Both the position numbers and the translations under genes were made by a program. DNA of 34,891 bases. Source: Tubiluchus corallicola. Its lineage: Eukaryota > Priapulida > Priapulimorpha > Priapulimorphida > Tubiluchidae. The stretch is from the NCBI GenBank assembly GCA_030141605.1, contig JAQGDQ010001554.1:1-34891 (forward strand), given 5' to 3'. The notes beneath the pieces are model-generated. The model was not told where the DNA came from. It saw only the letters and a list, made by a program, of their open reading frames with translations, and ran no database searches. Shown here piece by piece: positions 10,335-22,010 of this stretch; the stretch's first letter is position 1; the number at the start of each line of letters is the position of its first letter.

Positions 10335-11338
10335 ACTTAAACTCTAACATCTATGACTGTGTGCTTAGTGTCCGTCTACTTAAACTCTTACATCCATGAC
10401 TGTGTGCTTAGTGTCCGTCTACTTGAACTCTTACATCTATGACTGTGTGCTTAGTGCCCGTCTACTTGAACTCTTACATTCATGACTGTGTGCTTAGTGC
10501 CCGTCTACTTGAACTCCTACATCTATGACTGTGTGCTTAGTGTCCGTCTACTTGAACTCTTACATCTATGACTGTGTGCTTAGTGTCCGTCTACTTGAAC
10601 TCTTACATCCATGACTGTGTGCTTAGTGTCCGTCTACTTGAACTCTTACATCTATGACTGTGTGCTTAGTGCCCGTCTACTTGAACTCTTACATTCATGA
10701 CTGTGTGCTTAGTGCCCGTCTACTTGAACTCCTACATCTATGACTGTGTGCTTAGTGTCCGTCTACTTGAACTCCTACATCTATGACTGTGTGCTTAGTG
10801 CCCGTCTACTTGAACTCTTACATCTATGACTGTGTGCTTAGTGTCCGTCTACTTGAACTCTTACATCCATGACTGTGTGCTTAGTGTCCGCCTACTTGAA
10901 CTCTTACATCTATGACTGTGTGCTTAGTGCCCGTCTACTTGAACTCCTACATCTATGACTGTGTGCTTAGTGCCCGTCTACTTGAACTCCTACATCTATG
11001 ACTGTGTGCTTAGTGCCCGTCTACTTGAACTCCTACATCTATGACTGTGTGCTTAGTGCCCGTCTACTTGAACTCTTACATCTATGACTGTGTGCTTAGT
11101 GTCCGCCTACTTGAACTCTTACATCTATGACTGTGTGCTTAGTGTCCGTCTACTTGAACTCTTACATTCATGACTGTGTGCTTAGTGTCCGTCTACTTGA
11201 ACTCTTACATCTATGACTGTGTGCTTAGTGTCCGCCTACTTGAACTCTTACATCTATGACTGTGTGCTTAGTGCCCGTCTACTTGAACTCCTACATCTAT
11301 GACTGTGTGCTTAGTGCCCGTCTACTTGAATTCTAACA
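10335..11338. repeat. 43-bp tandem array, 23.3 copies
   Basis: Twenty-three full units of exactly 43 bp (10335 to 11323) plus a 15-base partial. The consensus contains ATGACTGTGTGCTTAGTG and CCGTCTACTTGAACTC. Variation is limited to a few sites (T/C in TTACAT, CTAT/CCAT/TTCAT, GTCC/GCCC, GTCT/GCCT). Units 2-5 and 7-10 have the same order of variants, so a five-unit (215-bp) higher-order block was copied. The first unit (CTTAAACTCTAAC) and the last (GAATTCTAAC) are the most diverged, as expected for array edges. Confidence 0.97.
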
Positions 11339-11657
11339 AATTAACTTTAAATTGTTATGCGGTTCGATAAATTCATCGTAGGCATCGACATACTTGGTGA
11401 ACATTCAACGTCTTGCACCGCCGGAACGTATTGTGGTCGTAAGTCGACGATTAGCTGCAAAAGGAACTAACAAAAATACGATTTCACAGAATAGTCATAT
11501 TATGCATATGGGAAAGTGAAGTGTGTTGAGACTTCGATTAGAAGTGACTTGACGCTTGTTTCTCAAGACAGTGTTGTACATTTCCAGGACAGTCTCAATA
11601 CTGTCAAGTGTTGTTTTAACTTTTTTATTTATTTGCAAAAACAATTTCAACCAGTCT
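11339..11657. other. Spacer, nothing recognised
   Basis: Short open frames on both strands near 11500-11690 are unrelated to known proteins and overlap the start of the C1 element. No RNA gene or repeat copy was recognised. Confidence 0.45.
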
Positions 11658-12339
11658 TTAAGCACAAGAACCCCCTCCCCCCCCACTTACATAAAGTTTA
11701 AAAATTCGCCTTGAAATTTTATACCACTTACCTACCACCTTTTCGCATGCATGGCTTGCATCGACCGTAATGCTGTATAAAACATGTAAATTCAAACTCC
11801 CGCGATGACCGTTAGACGCAGCCATTTTAATGGTAGGTCGTTTGAAACAAGTTTTGATAACATTAAGTAAAGTTTGAAAAAATAATGAGAGCATTCGTAG
11901 CATACATGTTGCTAATTAAGTAAAATTTCAAAATTACTGTATCTTGTCAATAAGATTAAAAAACATTTTCGGTTAGTGAGTGGTGCACCCTGGTGGGTGA
12001 GTAAGCGACATTTTACCAATTGGCACGAACATTTTAAATTATTAGTCTAGTTACATAAGTCTTTCCAGTAAGTAAGTGAAATGCTAAGTAATATAGATTT
12101 GTACGGAAGGTTTTTTGGGACATAATTTAACATTGCCTTTTCTTCCTCTGATTTACGTGGCGTAGTGACGTCATGCAATGGCGTCGTCGGAACAGTATTG
12201 CGGGAGATTTAAAATGAAAACAAACGAGAATTCCTTTCAACACGAATACGATATTCGCATAAAATTGCTGTAAAGTAGCAATATTTTTTAAGGCGATTTT
12301 TATGAAACCTACTTCAGGTGCCCATTTTTTGTCTTTTAA
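11658..12339 (+). mobile_element. Family C miniature element, copy C1
   Basis: About 682 bp, closely matched by 19263-19941. The left end is TTAAGCACAAGAA and the right end TTTTTTGTCTTTTAA. In C2 these are TTAAAGCACAAGAAAA and TTTTCTTGTCCTTTAA, giving an inverted terminus TTAAAG(C/G)ACAAGAAAA flanked by TTAA. Internal landmarks are GACCGTTAGACGCAGCCATT, GGTAGGTCGTTTGAA and GCACCCTGG. The reverse strand contains AAAATGGCTGCG, a YY1-like site. A GACGTCATG site is near 12167. It is non-coding. Confidence 0.85.
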
Positions 12340-12622
12340 CGTAATAAAAACGCTTTTCCAAAAATGAATTCTAAACTGAGCAGACTTTGGCTGCTGTAGG
12401 AAAATTTTGCACCGGTTGCGCTGAGGGAAAAATGACACGTGTTGCTACGCGCGTGTCCACTGAGTGATTGTGGACAAGTTGTGTACATAAAGAAATGAAC
12501 GATTTTGTTTTGAAGTCAAATTCTGTTTTTGTTCATCACATTCATCACGTCAGTATATATGAACAATTGAACAACCTGTATGGTAAAGAAAGTTCGATGC
12601 TTGTAGTTTTTTTACAATTCTA
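12340..12622. other. Spacer between C1 and A2
   Basis: No gene, RNA or repeat copy was recognised. Confidence 0.45.
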
Positions 12623-12843
12623 TTAAAGGAAAACAGGATGATTTTTTATATCCTACTCCATTTTGTTGTAGGCTAAAAGTGCACATTTTAACATCCATAA
12701 TAATGTCAAAGCGTTTCTGATAATTAAATAATGAATTATAAAGCTAATTAATGGCGAGCGAGCCCAACTATTGATGACGTCACAAACTAACATAATTTTT
12801 GCGTTTTGGCTTCAAGAGAATTCCAGATACCGCAATCCAGGGA
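12623..12843 (-). mobile_element. Family A element, truncated copy A2
   Basis: Starts with TTAAAGGAAAACAGGATGAT and follows the family A sequence through GATGACGTCACAAACTAACA. It then loses similarity just before the next A copy begins at 12844. Only about 200 bp of the element are present. Confidence 0.75.
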
Positions 12844-13320
12844 TTAATAAAGAAAGACAGGATGATTTTTCATATACTACCCAATTTTCAAGTACGATAA
12901 AAAAGTATGCATTTTAACACCAATAATACTGTAAAAGCGTTTGTGATTATTAAATAATAAATTAAAAACTTAATTAACGGTGCGCGAGCCAAAGTAGTGA
13001 TGACATCACAAACTAACATAATTTTCAACAGCAAAAATATTCCACGAGCGCGTTGTGCGTGTTTGTGAAAGCGAAAATTGAAGTACAGTGCAACTGTACA
13101 GCTCTCAACGCATGAACTCTTGAACGTGTGCGTTACGTCACAACTGAGCAACACCTGAATTGAGAATAACAGCGCCTGTTTTTTGTGAAACATGTTTTTC
13201 AGGTATAGGCGCTAATGGCCATCTAACTAGCGAATGTCGAAATGCGAACTAGCTGTGCGAACGCGAATTTTCAATCCATGCGCAATAATTCTTTCACGTA
13301 ATTTTTTATAAATATAAACA
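12844..13320 (-). mobile_element. Family A element, copy A3
   Basis: Begins TTAATAAAGAAAGACAGGAT and proceeds through GATGACATCACAAACTAACA, GCACAAC-type and AATTCTTTCACGTAA landmarks of family A. It sits immediately after truncated A2 in the same orientation. The far terminus (TTAAAGCAAAACC type) is not visible, so the copy is incomplete. Confidence 0.75.
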
Positions 13321-13426
13321 ATAATGCACGAACATTCTACCTTGTGTTTTTTGTGAAAGATTATAGGCTAGGTTGGCCCAGTTTGGGCTACGTTCCTACT
13401 ATAGTAGTAATTTTAATGCAAAAAAT

Positions 13427-14055
13427 CCCACCAGACCTACACAATTCATAAACATCAGCTGGCGTATGCTATAGACAATTTGTAGAAACGTGATTGTAGT
13501 ATGATCAGCAAAGCACGAACATTCTACATAGTGCGCAGAAAAAAGATATGAAAATAATCAAGTCATATAAAGTGACGTTGTTTCGCCTTCGGTAACCGGA
13601 AATGCGCATTGTTTAGTGTTTTCACAAAAATGGCGGCGCGGAGTAATTTATTAATTGTTTTCTACGGAAATAGTTCGCTCATAATTTTTTGAAACGTGGT
13701 TCCCACCAGACGTACACAATTGATAAACATCAGTTGGCGTATGCTATAGACAATTTGTAGAAACGTGATTGTAGTATGATCAGCAAAGCACGAACATTCT
13801 ACATAGTGCGCAGAAAAAAGATATGAAAATATCACGTCATATGAAGTGACGTTGTTTCGCCTTCGGTAACCGGAAATGCGCATTGTTTAGTGTTTTCACA
13901 AAAATGACCGCGCGGAGTAATTTATTAATTGTTTTCTACGGAAATAGTTCGCTGCCGCTCATAATTTTTTGAAACGTGGTTCCCACCAGACGTACACAAT
14001 TGATAAACATCAGCTGGCGTATGCTATAGACAATTTGTAGAAACTTGATTGCTCC
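13427..14055. repeat. ~278-bp tandem duplication, 2.3 copies
   Basis: CCCACCAGAC recurs at 13427, 13702 and 13982 (spacings 275 and 280) and the intervening sequence is almost identical. Differences are a few substitutions, GGCGGCG against GACCGCG after AAAAT, and a 5-base indel at TTCGCT(GCCGCT). The unit contains AAAATGGCGGCGCGG (YY1-like) and GTGACGTTGTTTCGCCTTCG. Its near identity argues for a recent duplication. Confidence 0.92.
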
Positions 14056-15139
14056 ATGAATGATTGAGAGGTATTGTAGCACGTCCATCTCACCAGCAAT
14101 AGACAACCTCGGATTGATAACACTGCAATTTTCGCTTACAATGAAGACGTGGCTTCCCTCGTGAAAAGGGAAGTACTGTTGTTGGTTGGTTGGCTTCTAT
14201 AGATATCGTTAGACAAGTGCACATTACGGAAATGAGCAGGCAGAAGCAGTAGAAAGGGAAGCTGTCCCGCCCCCCTTCATTACTCACTTGCTTATTTTCC
14301 TGGTTTGTCCAGTAATAAAATTGAGTTTCAATCTGTGACGGTGGTCGTTTGCAAAATACAATAATCAACGTTAATCATATCACAGGGGTCTTACTTATTA
14401 ATCATACAATATTGCCCCATGAAATAACAATGGCATTTTTATACAGTTCGCCTAACTGCAACCCGTCGTCCTTAATCTATTTAGCGGCAGCGGGACCGAA
14501 ACCTAATTCACTATCAAACAAAAAACATGTTTTTTGGCACTAATAAATAAATGTCCTATATATATATATATATATATCCATAATGAGGCACTGAACCAGC
14601 AGAGGTGTTTTGGTCACGTTTGGGTAACTAGTTTGCACTTTTTAACGAGGCAAACAGCAAGAAGTTGCATGGTAGTTTTCTAGGAGATCATCCATCTGTG
14701 TACTAATCAGAATCGATGTTGCTCAACTTCTGTTGCTATATGCTCACATTCTTGGTTATGAGAAAGGTTCGGGCCCCGCCACACTTGTCTACATTAAGAG
14801 TAGACCACTTCCACCTTCTAAGGATTTTTCATTATTAATTATTTTTTATTAATTAACACGCCTATCTAATTGCTACACAAATGCTAATTCTACACTTCGT
14901 CTATCACTTACATTTCCATACAATTTACTGATTTTTATTCAGTTCTCATGTGTATTTAAAAAAATTAAGCTACCAGATGGCGCAAAAATCAGCCGAAGTT
15001 TTGTTCCGATATTATACGAAGAAACTGAATCATTTCACATTAATCTTACAGACACTTTTGTACATCAGCAATTTTAGGTCTTTCCTTTAGGTTTTTCTAA
15101 AGACGCAGATCTTTCAAAACAAGAAGTGTTTTGTGCCCA
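14056..15139. other. Intergenic DNA, nothing recognised
   Basis: Contains a short (TA)n run at 14557-14577 and several unrelated short open frames. No gene or repeat-family copy was identified. Confidence 0.5.
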
Positions 15140-15637
15140 ATAATAAATTAAAAACTTAATTAACGTGGGCGAGCCGAATTAATGATGACATCACAAACTA
15201 ACATAATTTTCAACAGCAAAAATATTCCACGAGCGTCTTGCACGTGTTTGCGAGAGCGAAAAAAATTGCAGTACTAAAACTAAGCAAGTTTTAAGACAAA
15301 AATTTAAATTTCAAATTTAACGCCGTACTTACGCATGAGCTCTGTAGTTCGTCACAAACTAACACATCTGAACTGAGAAATACAGCACCTGTCTTTGTGC
15401 AATGCGTTTCTGAAATGTAGGCGCTAGTGCCCGTCTAACTAGCGAATGGCGAAATGTATGTAACAGCGAAGAACTAGTGGCGGAAATTATGTTTGTGTGG
15501 TGATAATTGTTTCACGTAAATCATTTTTGAAAAAAAATAGAATGTTTCCTTTCAATATTTGAAAGACTAAACTGTTTTGACCTACAGTTTAAGATTTTTG
15601 ACATACAGTTTAAGATTGGGTCCGTTTTCGCTTTTAA
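15140..15637 (-). mobile_element. Family A element, copy A4 (one end missing)
   Basis: Carries the family A landmarks GATGACATCACAAACTAACA, CTAAGCAAGTTTTAAGACAA, TTGTGCAATGCGTTTCTGAA and TGTTTCCTTTCAATATTTGA. It ends near the TTAA at 15634 after AAGATTGGGTCCGTTTTCGC. Near that end CATACAGTTTAAGATT is a local duplication of CCTACAGTTTAAGATT. The opposite terminus (TTAAAGGAAAACAGG) is absent. Confidence 0.75.
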
Positions 15638-16137
15638 GTCACATTTTTCTCGTTAACAAATCTTCATCATTGTTTTATTTGATCTGAACTGATTGATTTC
15701 TTTCTTGTTTTGCTACACAGGCAAAAAAACATCACCCAACAACTTGTGAGGAAAGAATTGTGTAATGGGGTGCTGTAGTCTAGACTTCGCCACGTTTTTT
15801 CTGCACCATGTATATCATTTGCTTGTCTTCTATACGTTAGGCACTACCTCTCTCTCGACATATTTTGCACAAAATCAAGAGAAAAGTTTATTAAGATTAT
15901 AATTATAGATTTTCACTTCAAAAAGATCTGAAATGAAGATATATCAAGCGCAAAATGTGAGCTTGTCATCTAGAGACGCTTGTGAAATGGACGTCTAGCT
16001 TTGAACATGCAAGATGTGCGAACTTGCTATTTATTAACAGTTTACATGAAGCAGTAAAGTTTGCAATTACATTATCTAGCTGACAAAAGAACAGTGAAAG
16101 TGTCTCAGTGAAATTTTATTAATATTACACCAATTCT
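15638..16137. other. Spacer, nothing recognised
   Basis: AT-rich DNA between copy A4 and the (GA)n array. No gene was recognised. Confidence 0.5.
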
Positions 16138-16482
16138 GAGAGAGAGAGAGAATGGGAGAGAGAGAGACAATGGGAGAGAGAGAGAGAGAGAAGGGGAGAG
16201 AGAGAATGGGAGAGAGAGGAGAGAGAGAGAGAGAGAGGGGAGAGAGAGAGAGAGAGAATGGGAGAGAGAGAGACAATGGGAGAGAGAGAGAGAGAGAAGG
16301 GGAGAGAGAGAATGGGAGAGAGAGGAGAGAGAGAGAGAGAGGGGGGGAGAGAGAGAGAGAATGGGAGAGAGAGAGAGAAGGGGAGAGAGAGAGAATGGGA
16401 GAGAGAGGGGAGAGAGAGAGAGAGAGGGGAGAGAGAGAGAGAGAGATTAAGAAAGAAAGAAAAAGGGAAAGAGAGAAACAAA
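16138..16482. repeat. (GA)n-derived minisatellite
   Basis: GAGA runs interrupted by AATGGGA, ACAATGGGA, AGGGGA and GGAGA. The order of interruptions is repeated with a period of about 108 bp (starting near 16150 and 16258), so a higher-order unit was duplicated within the microsatellite. It ends in AAATGTT repeats at ~16481-16500. Confidence 0.95.
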
Positions 16483-16744
16483 TGTTAAATGTTAAATGTT
16501 AACATGTTTAATGTCAAAACAAATTCAAAATAATCCTCATATATTACTTAGGTCTGCCGTTGGCCCTTTCTACTGATCTCGACTTTTATTGCACGTAATA
16601 AATAAAAGACAAATTTAAAAAAATTGCTATTTTTAGAAATACAGGTGTGGATAAGTTTTTCTCTCCTCAAAGGGACCTTTTTTCTGAAAAATGGGTTGTA
16701 TTTCGTTTAGTGCTTTTCTTAATATGTGGAGAATGAACAGAAAC
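16483..16744. other. Short spacer, nothing recognised
   Basis: Unremarkable AT-rich DNA between two purine-rich arrays. Confidence 0.5.
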
Positions 16745-17380
<636 letters not shown>

Positions 17381-17725
17381 TTTACCTTGCCTGAACACTC
17401 AGCCTGCTAAGAATTGAATAAAGTAAAAATGATGCAACCACTTTATAAGATGCTGTGCAAAGTGCAATATCATAGCCTTTGTACACACTTAAGTGCATTA
17501 AACAGTCGAGTCTTATTTCAACAAAATCAGCAATAAGCCGTCTCGTTTACGTCGTTTATTAGTCTTGTGCATACCAAATAATGGCTCTGCATTTGAGTAT
17601 AGGAAAAGAAGCCAGCGTATAGTACGAATTCTAGCTTAGTGGAAAGCTTTGAATTAAATTGACTTTACAGTGATGGGCTGGGACAAAATGTAACAAATGC
17701 ATTAAAAAGCCGAGAGGTCGATAGA
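17381..17725. other. Spacer, nothing recognised
   Basis: No gene or repeat copy was recognised between the two microsatellites. Confidence 0.5.
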
Positions 17726-17778
17726 TTGGCAGGAGAGAAGGGGGAGATAGAGATAAAGGGAGAGGGAGCAGAACAAGA

Positions 17779-17947
<169 letters not shown>

Positions 17948-17999
17948 TGAGGACAAGAGAAGGAAGAACACTCATTTTGGAGTAAGAACACGTACCTTA

Positions 18000-18395
18000 G
18001 ATACTCATTTTGTGCAATGAATTACTCAGTTTTAGCAACAGAATTCCTTTTTTCGAGCATCAAGGTACTCATTTTAAGCACCAAAGACCTAACAAACTTG
18101 AGCAAGTGTTTTAGCAGCTTAGCATCGACATTATTACAGAGTTATGTTACTTAGTATTGGTAGCAAGTTACTTTTTTGGCAATGAATTACTCAGTTTTCG
18201 CTCTAGGGTACTCATTTGAGCACAAGGTTGCAATGCTATGCTACAAAGCTACTCAATTTAAGTGCTACGTTACCAGAATTAAACAGAAAGGCCTTCGTTA
18301 TCAGTAAAAACTTTAAGCAGCAACTTGCTCAGTTTTCCATTAGTGTACTCAACTACGAATGAAGTACTCATTTTGAACTTCAAGTTACACAATTT
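18000..18395. repeat. Degenerate minisatellite with ACTCATTTT motifs
   Basis: The motif ACTCA(T/G)TTT recurs at about 18003, 18025, 18067, 18187 and 18211, with related ACTCAATTT, GCTCAGTTTT and ACTCATTTT at ~18250, 18327 and 18365. It is often followed by GAGCA or AGCAAC. Spacing is roughly multiples of ~20 bp. I read it as an old, mutated tandem array. Confidence 0.5.
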
Positions 18396-18458
18396 AATCA
18401 TTAAATAAATCGAATATTGCGAGACGCCCACAAATTATAGGTGTTCCAGTTTTTTAAC

Positions 18459-19094
18459 TTAAAGCAAAACCGAACCCAATCTTAAACTGTAAGTCAAGAC
18501 ATTCTACTCTTTAAAATATTGAAGGGAAACATACTACTTTTTCAAAAAATTTTCAATTTACGTGAAAGAATTATTACCACACAAACACAACTTCATGTTC
18601 GCGTCACTAGTTCTTCACTGTTACATGCATTTCGCCATTCGCTTCTTAGATGGGCATTAGCGCCTGCATTTCGGAAACGCATTGCACAAAATACAGGTGT
18701 TGTACCACTCAGTTGAGATGTGTTAACTTGAGGCAAACTACATAATATCGGCAGCTCATGCGTGAGCAGAGCGGTAAATTTGAAATTTGAGTTTTTATCT
18801 TAAAACTTGCCTAGTTTTAGTTCAACACACGGAATATCTTACAGTAGCACCGCACTTCAATTTTCTCTTTCGCAAACACGTGCAACACGCTCGTGTAATA
18901 TTTTTGAGGTTTAAAATTATGTTAGCTTGTGATGTCGTCAATAGTTGAGCTCGCCCGCCATTAATTAAGATTTGAATCTACTATTTAATTATCAGAAACG
19001 CTTTTGCAGTATTATTGGTGTTTTAAAAAATGTTTACTTTTTATCGGACTTGAAAATGGGTTAGTATATGAAAAATCATTCTGCCTTCTTTTAA
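18459..19094 (+). mobile_element. Family A miniature element, copy A5
   Basis: Begins TTAAAGCAAAACCGAACCCA and runs through GGAAACGCATTGCACAAAA, CTTGCCTAGTTTTAGTTCAA and GTGATGTCGTCAATAG to GAAAAATCATTCTGCCTTCT and TTAA. It is about 636 bp and the left terminus is the best preserved of the family. Segment F1 follows, after which a second copy of the right-end sequence (GAAAAATCATTCTGTCGTCC) appears at 19241-19266. Confidence 0.82.
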
Positions 19095-19240
19095 CTTTCT
19101 AAAGCACTCTTTTCTAAAATTAGTGCAGTTTAAACGTTGGCATATTTTTTGTGCCACCCGGTACATAGTTATAGTGATGTAGAATATTTTTGCACCATTC
19201 GTGCCATCGAAATGCAGGTCTGTCTACCGCTAGTAATATA
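19095..19240 (+). repeat. ~146-bp segment F1, inverted copy at 21868-22010
   Basis: Contains AAAATTAGTGCAGTTTAAAC, TGCCACCCGGTACATAGTTA and ATGCAGGTCTGTCTACCGCT. The reverse complement of 21868-22010 matches throughout. In both places the segment borders the same end of a family A element, so it is either part of a longer A variant or an insertion into A that was then mobilised. Confidence 0.8.
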
Positions 19241-19262
19241 TGAAAAATCATTCTGTCGTCCT

Positions 19263-19941
19263 TTAAAGCACAAGAAAACCCTCCACTTACATAAAGCTTA
19301 AAAAATTCGTCTCGAAATTTTATACCACTTACATACTACCTTTTCGCATGCATGGCTTGTGTCGGCAGTAACGCTGTATAAAACGTGAAAATTTAAACTC
19401 CCACGATGACCGTTAGACGCAGCCATTTTAGTGGTAGGTCGTTTGAAGCAAGTTTAGATAACATTAAGTAAAGTTTGAAAAAATAATCAGAGCATTCGCA
19501 GCATACATCTTGCTAATTAAGAAAGATTTTAAATTACTGTATCTTGTCAGTAAGATTAAAAATACGTTTTTGGTTAGTGAGTGGCGCACCCTGGAGGGTG
19601 AGTCAGCGACATTTTACCAATTGGCACAAACATTTTAAATTATTTGTCTAGTTACATAAATCTTTCCAGCAGGTAAATGAAATGCTAAGTAATATAGATT
19701 TGCACAGAAAGTTTTTTGGGACATAATTTAACATTTCGTTTTCTTCCGCTGATTTACGTGACGTAGTGACGTCATGTAATGGCGCCGTCGGAACAGTATT
19801 ACTTGAGATTTAAAATGAAAACAAACGAAAATTCTTTCCAACGCGAGTACGATATACGCATAAAACTGCTGTCAAGTAGTATAATTTTTTAAAGCGAGGT
19901 TTCTGAAACCTACTTCAGGTGCCCCTTTTCTTGTCCTTTAA
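19263..19941 (+). mobile_element. Family C miniature element, copy C2
   Basis: About 679 bp, nearly collinear with C1 (11658-12339). The ends are TTAAAGCACAAGAAAA and TTTTCTTGTCCTTTAA, clear inverted repeats with a TTAA at each border. The left TTAA is also the last TTAA of the preceding A-type terminus (GTCCTTTAA), so the two elements touch and share it. It includes GTGACGTCATG near 19766. Confidence 0.87.
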
Positions 19942-20397
19942 GTACGCAGTAATTCATGTGGAACGGTTCATGTACAGCCTAAGAAACAGTAAAACAGCGC
20001 AAACGTATGTCTGTAATGTTTGTTATTACTGCGGCTGTACTTGGCTGAAAATACCAAGGATATTTTCCTAATACCTTTAATAATACAAATTTACCGCCCG
20101 GTCAAAAAAGCTTCCTACTTACAAACATTTTAACGAACTAGCTTCTCAAGATCATCTTGCTTCACAGCAAGCAAAGTGGGAACGTATTTTTAGACTTAGT
20201 GATGTCGACGTTGCGTGGGAACAATTTAAAATAATAATAAATTTCATTTTCTAGAATCTAGGTATCAGTAATAACACGTGCCTAAAATAACTTGATTTGT
20301 TGAACGATGCCATCAACCCTGGATAATTCCTGATATGCCATCAACCCTGGATAGTTCCTGATATTCTTAACTTAATCAATGACAGATTAAGCATATT
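19942..20397. other. Spacer with a 28-bp direct duplication
   Basis: Two adjacent 28-bp copies of CCATCAACCCTGGATARTTC with flanks lie at 20307-20334 and 20335-20362, differing by one base. Nothing else was recognised. Confidence 0.6.
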
Positions 20398-20530
20398 GGA
20401 CTAGTCATTTAGCATGTTGGGTTTATTTTACTGTTAGCACTTAAACTTAGAAAAATATAACGATGAAATTTGCAAAAAAACTGTTCATAAACCATAAAGT
20501 TAATTTATGCTACAGTTATGTAGAAATTCT
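20398..20530 (-). mobile_element. Family E element fragment (E3)
   Basis: TTAGCATGTTGGGTTTATTT, TACTGTTAGCACTTAAAC and TTTGCAAAAAAACTG match the terminal part of E1 and the 72-bp repeat unit. Similarity fades at about 20530, where a degenerate family C copy begins. Confidence 0.65.
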
Positions 20531-21058
20531 AGGATACCATTACAAGAGCTATGAGTCCTGTTTACCTGTTTGAAAAAACTTACGTAATTTGAAAAAATGT
20601 TAATGATTTTAAAATATTTGCGTCACTTGGTAAAACGTCACTGGATCGCCATCCCAAAGTGCACCAGCGGCTCACGATGAAAACATTATTAATGATTAAA
20701 AAACAAAATTAACCAAAGAATTAGTAGTACATTCTGGGTTAACTAAAGGAAAGTTTAAATTACATTATTGTTGTTAATATAGCGTTTTACTTTATATTGT
20801 AAAGTAATTTAAACTTATGCTTTAGTTAGCGCTGCGTTATTCTTTGATTATTTTTTAAAACTTTATGTTTCAAAACTTCTTTAAACTTGTTTCAGGTGAC
20901 ATATCACTAACATGACAGGAGGATAACTTACTTACAAGTGTCATACAGCGATACTGCTAACGCAAGGTCTTTATGCATTAAGACAGCATCGTGATGAAAC
21001 AAAACTTCAAGACGAAAGAATTCTTTAGACCTTATTTATGAAGAGTGTTTTCTTACGC
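20531..21058 (-). mobile_element. Family C element, degenerate copy C5
   Basis: Similar in order to C4 (30345-30807): TACCTGTTTGAAA, AGTGCACCAG, TTTAGTTAGCGCTGCGTTAT, TGATTATTTTTT, ACAGCGATACTGCTAACGCA, ATTAAGACAGCAT and TTTATGAAGAGTGTTTTCTT. Many substitutions and indels show it is older than C1 and C2. Confidence 0.6.
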
Positions 21059-21060
21059 TT

Positions 21061-21800
21061 CAACAGTACATTGCTTTTAAATATACTTGGTGTGGCGGTA
21101 TCAATGGGCACGTATATGAGCCTAAACCAACTAACGTAGGCATCCCTCAAGGTTCTGCATTAGGGCCTCTGCTTTTTCTTGTACATGTATTTATTAATGA
21201 TTTGCGAATTGATTTGTAAAATTCTAATGTATTTACGTGGTTGGCATCCTTCCGTCTCGGAAGACAATGGAGTGTGCGCCAAGAGAGTCAGTTATTGATC
21301 ACATTGATGGAGCTGCAGCGTCGACTGCGGCTGAGCAATCCGATCCCTGAACCACTAGAATGGCCTCTCCAGGGTGCACGCCTGGGCAAGGTGTATGGAG
21401 ATCTTGAGTTGCCCAGACCGCAGGAACCCCCTCTCTTCCTCCCTGGTGTAGTCCAAAGGAAGGTTGGCTGCCGGCACCATATTTATGTACACTGATGACA
21501 TGGCTATCATTGCTATCATGGAAAATCAGATCCTACAAGTATTCTCTTTAGAACCAGTTTATTTTCAAACTATTATTGATAATTTGTGTCTTAACACTTA
21601 GCAAAGTGAAAAGCATGGTCTTTGGTTCCAAGTAAAAATTGGCCATTGCACCTGAATTTAAAAATAATTTGCATAATTTCCGATTTCTTGTGTAAAATCA
21701 TTCAAATACCTGGGCGTGGCACTTCATTCTTTACCAAATTATCACAACGGCCATATTTAATGCATTTGCGGTAAAATAACCAGTAAATAAGGACTGTTAA
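21061..21800 (+). pseudogene. LINE (non-LTR) reverse transcriptase fragment, decayed and interrupted
   Basis: In the frame starting at 21139 the translation reads GIPQGSALGPLLF, followed by FINDL, the conserved reverse transcriptase block seen in non-LTR retrotransposons. A stop codon follows at 21217-21219. From 21485 another frame gives MYTDDMAIIA, the equivalent of the (F/Y)xDD catalytic block. Downstream, KSMVFGSK and FKYLGVAL match later RT blocks, again in shifted frames with stops. Between INDL and YTDD there are about 280 bp instead of the usual few tens, because a GC-rich segment (~21235-21480) interrupts it. The copy lacks endonuclease and N-terminal parts, so it is 5'-truncated and dead. 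The clade cannot be assigned by eye. Confidence 0.85.
21235..21480. mobile_element. GC-rich insert inside the LINE relic
   Basis: About 245 bp with clearly higher GC than its surroundings, beginning near TGGTTGGCATCCTTCCGTCT and ending near GGCTGCCGGCACCAT. It separates the INDL and YTDD blocks of the reverse transcriptase, so it was inserted after the LINE. One frame is open throughout (~84 codons) but I recognise no protein. It may be a SINE or another short element. Left and right flanks share a rough ATGTATTTA / ATATTTATG similarity, too weak to call a target duplication. Confidence 0.6.
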
Positions 21801-21867
21801 AGGAAGATTTATTCCATTGCTGATTTATAATAGTATATATTACAAGTAATTAAAGACATTCTAAAAC

Positions 21868-22010
21868 CGCTAGCGGTAGACAGACCTGCATTTCATTGGC
21901 GCGAGTGGTGCAAAAATATTCTACATCATTGTAACTATGTACCGGGTGGCACAAAAAAATTGTGCCGAAGTTTAAACTGCAATAATTTTAGAAGAGAGTA
22001 CTTTAGAAAG
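21868..22010 (-). repeat. ~143-bp segment F2, inverted copy of F1
   Basis: Reverse complement of 19095-19240, including GGTAGACAGACCTGCATTTC, TATGTACCGGGTGGCACAAA and GTTTAAACTGCAATAATTTT. It lies directly before A6, mirroring the A5-F1 arrangement. Confidence 0.8.
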
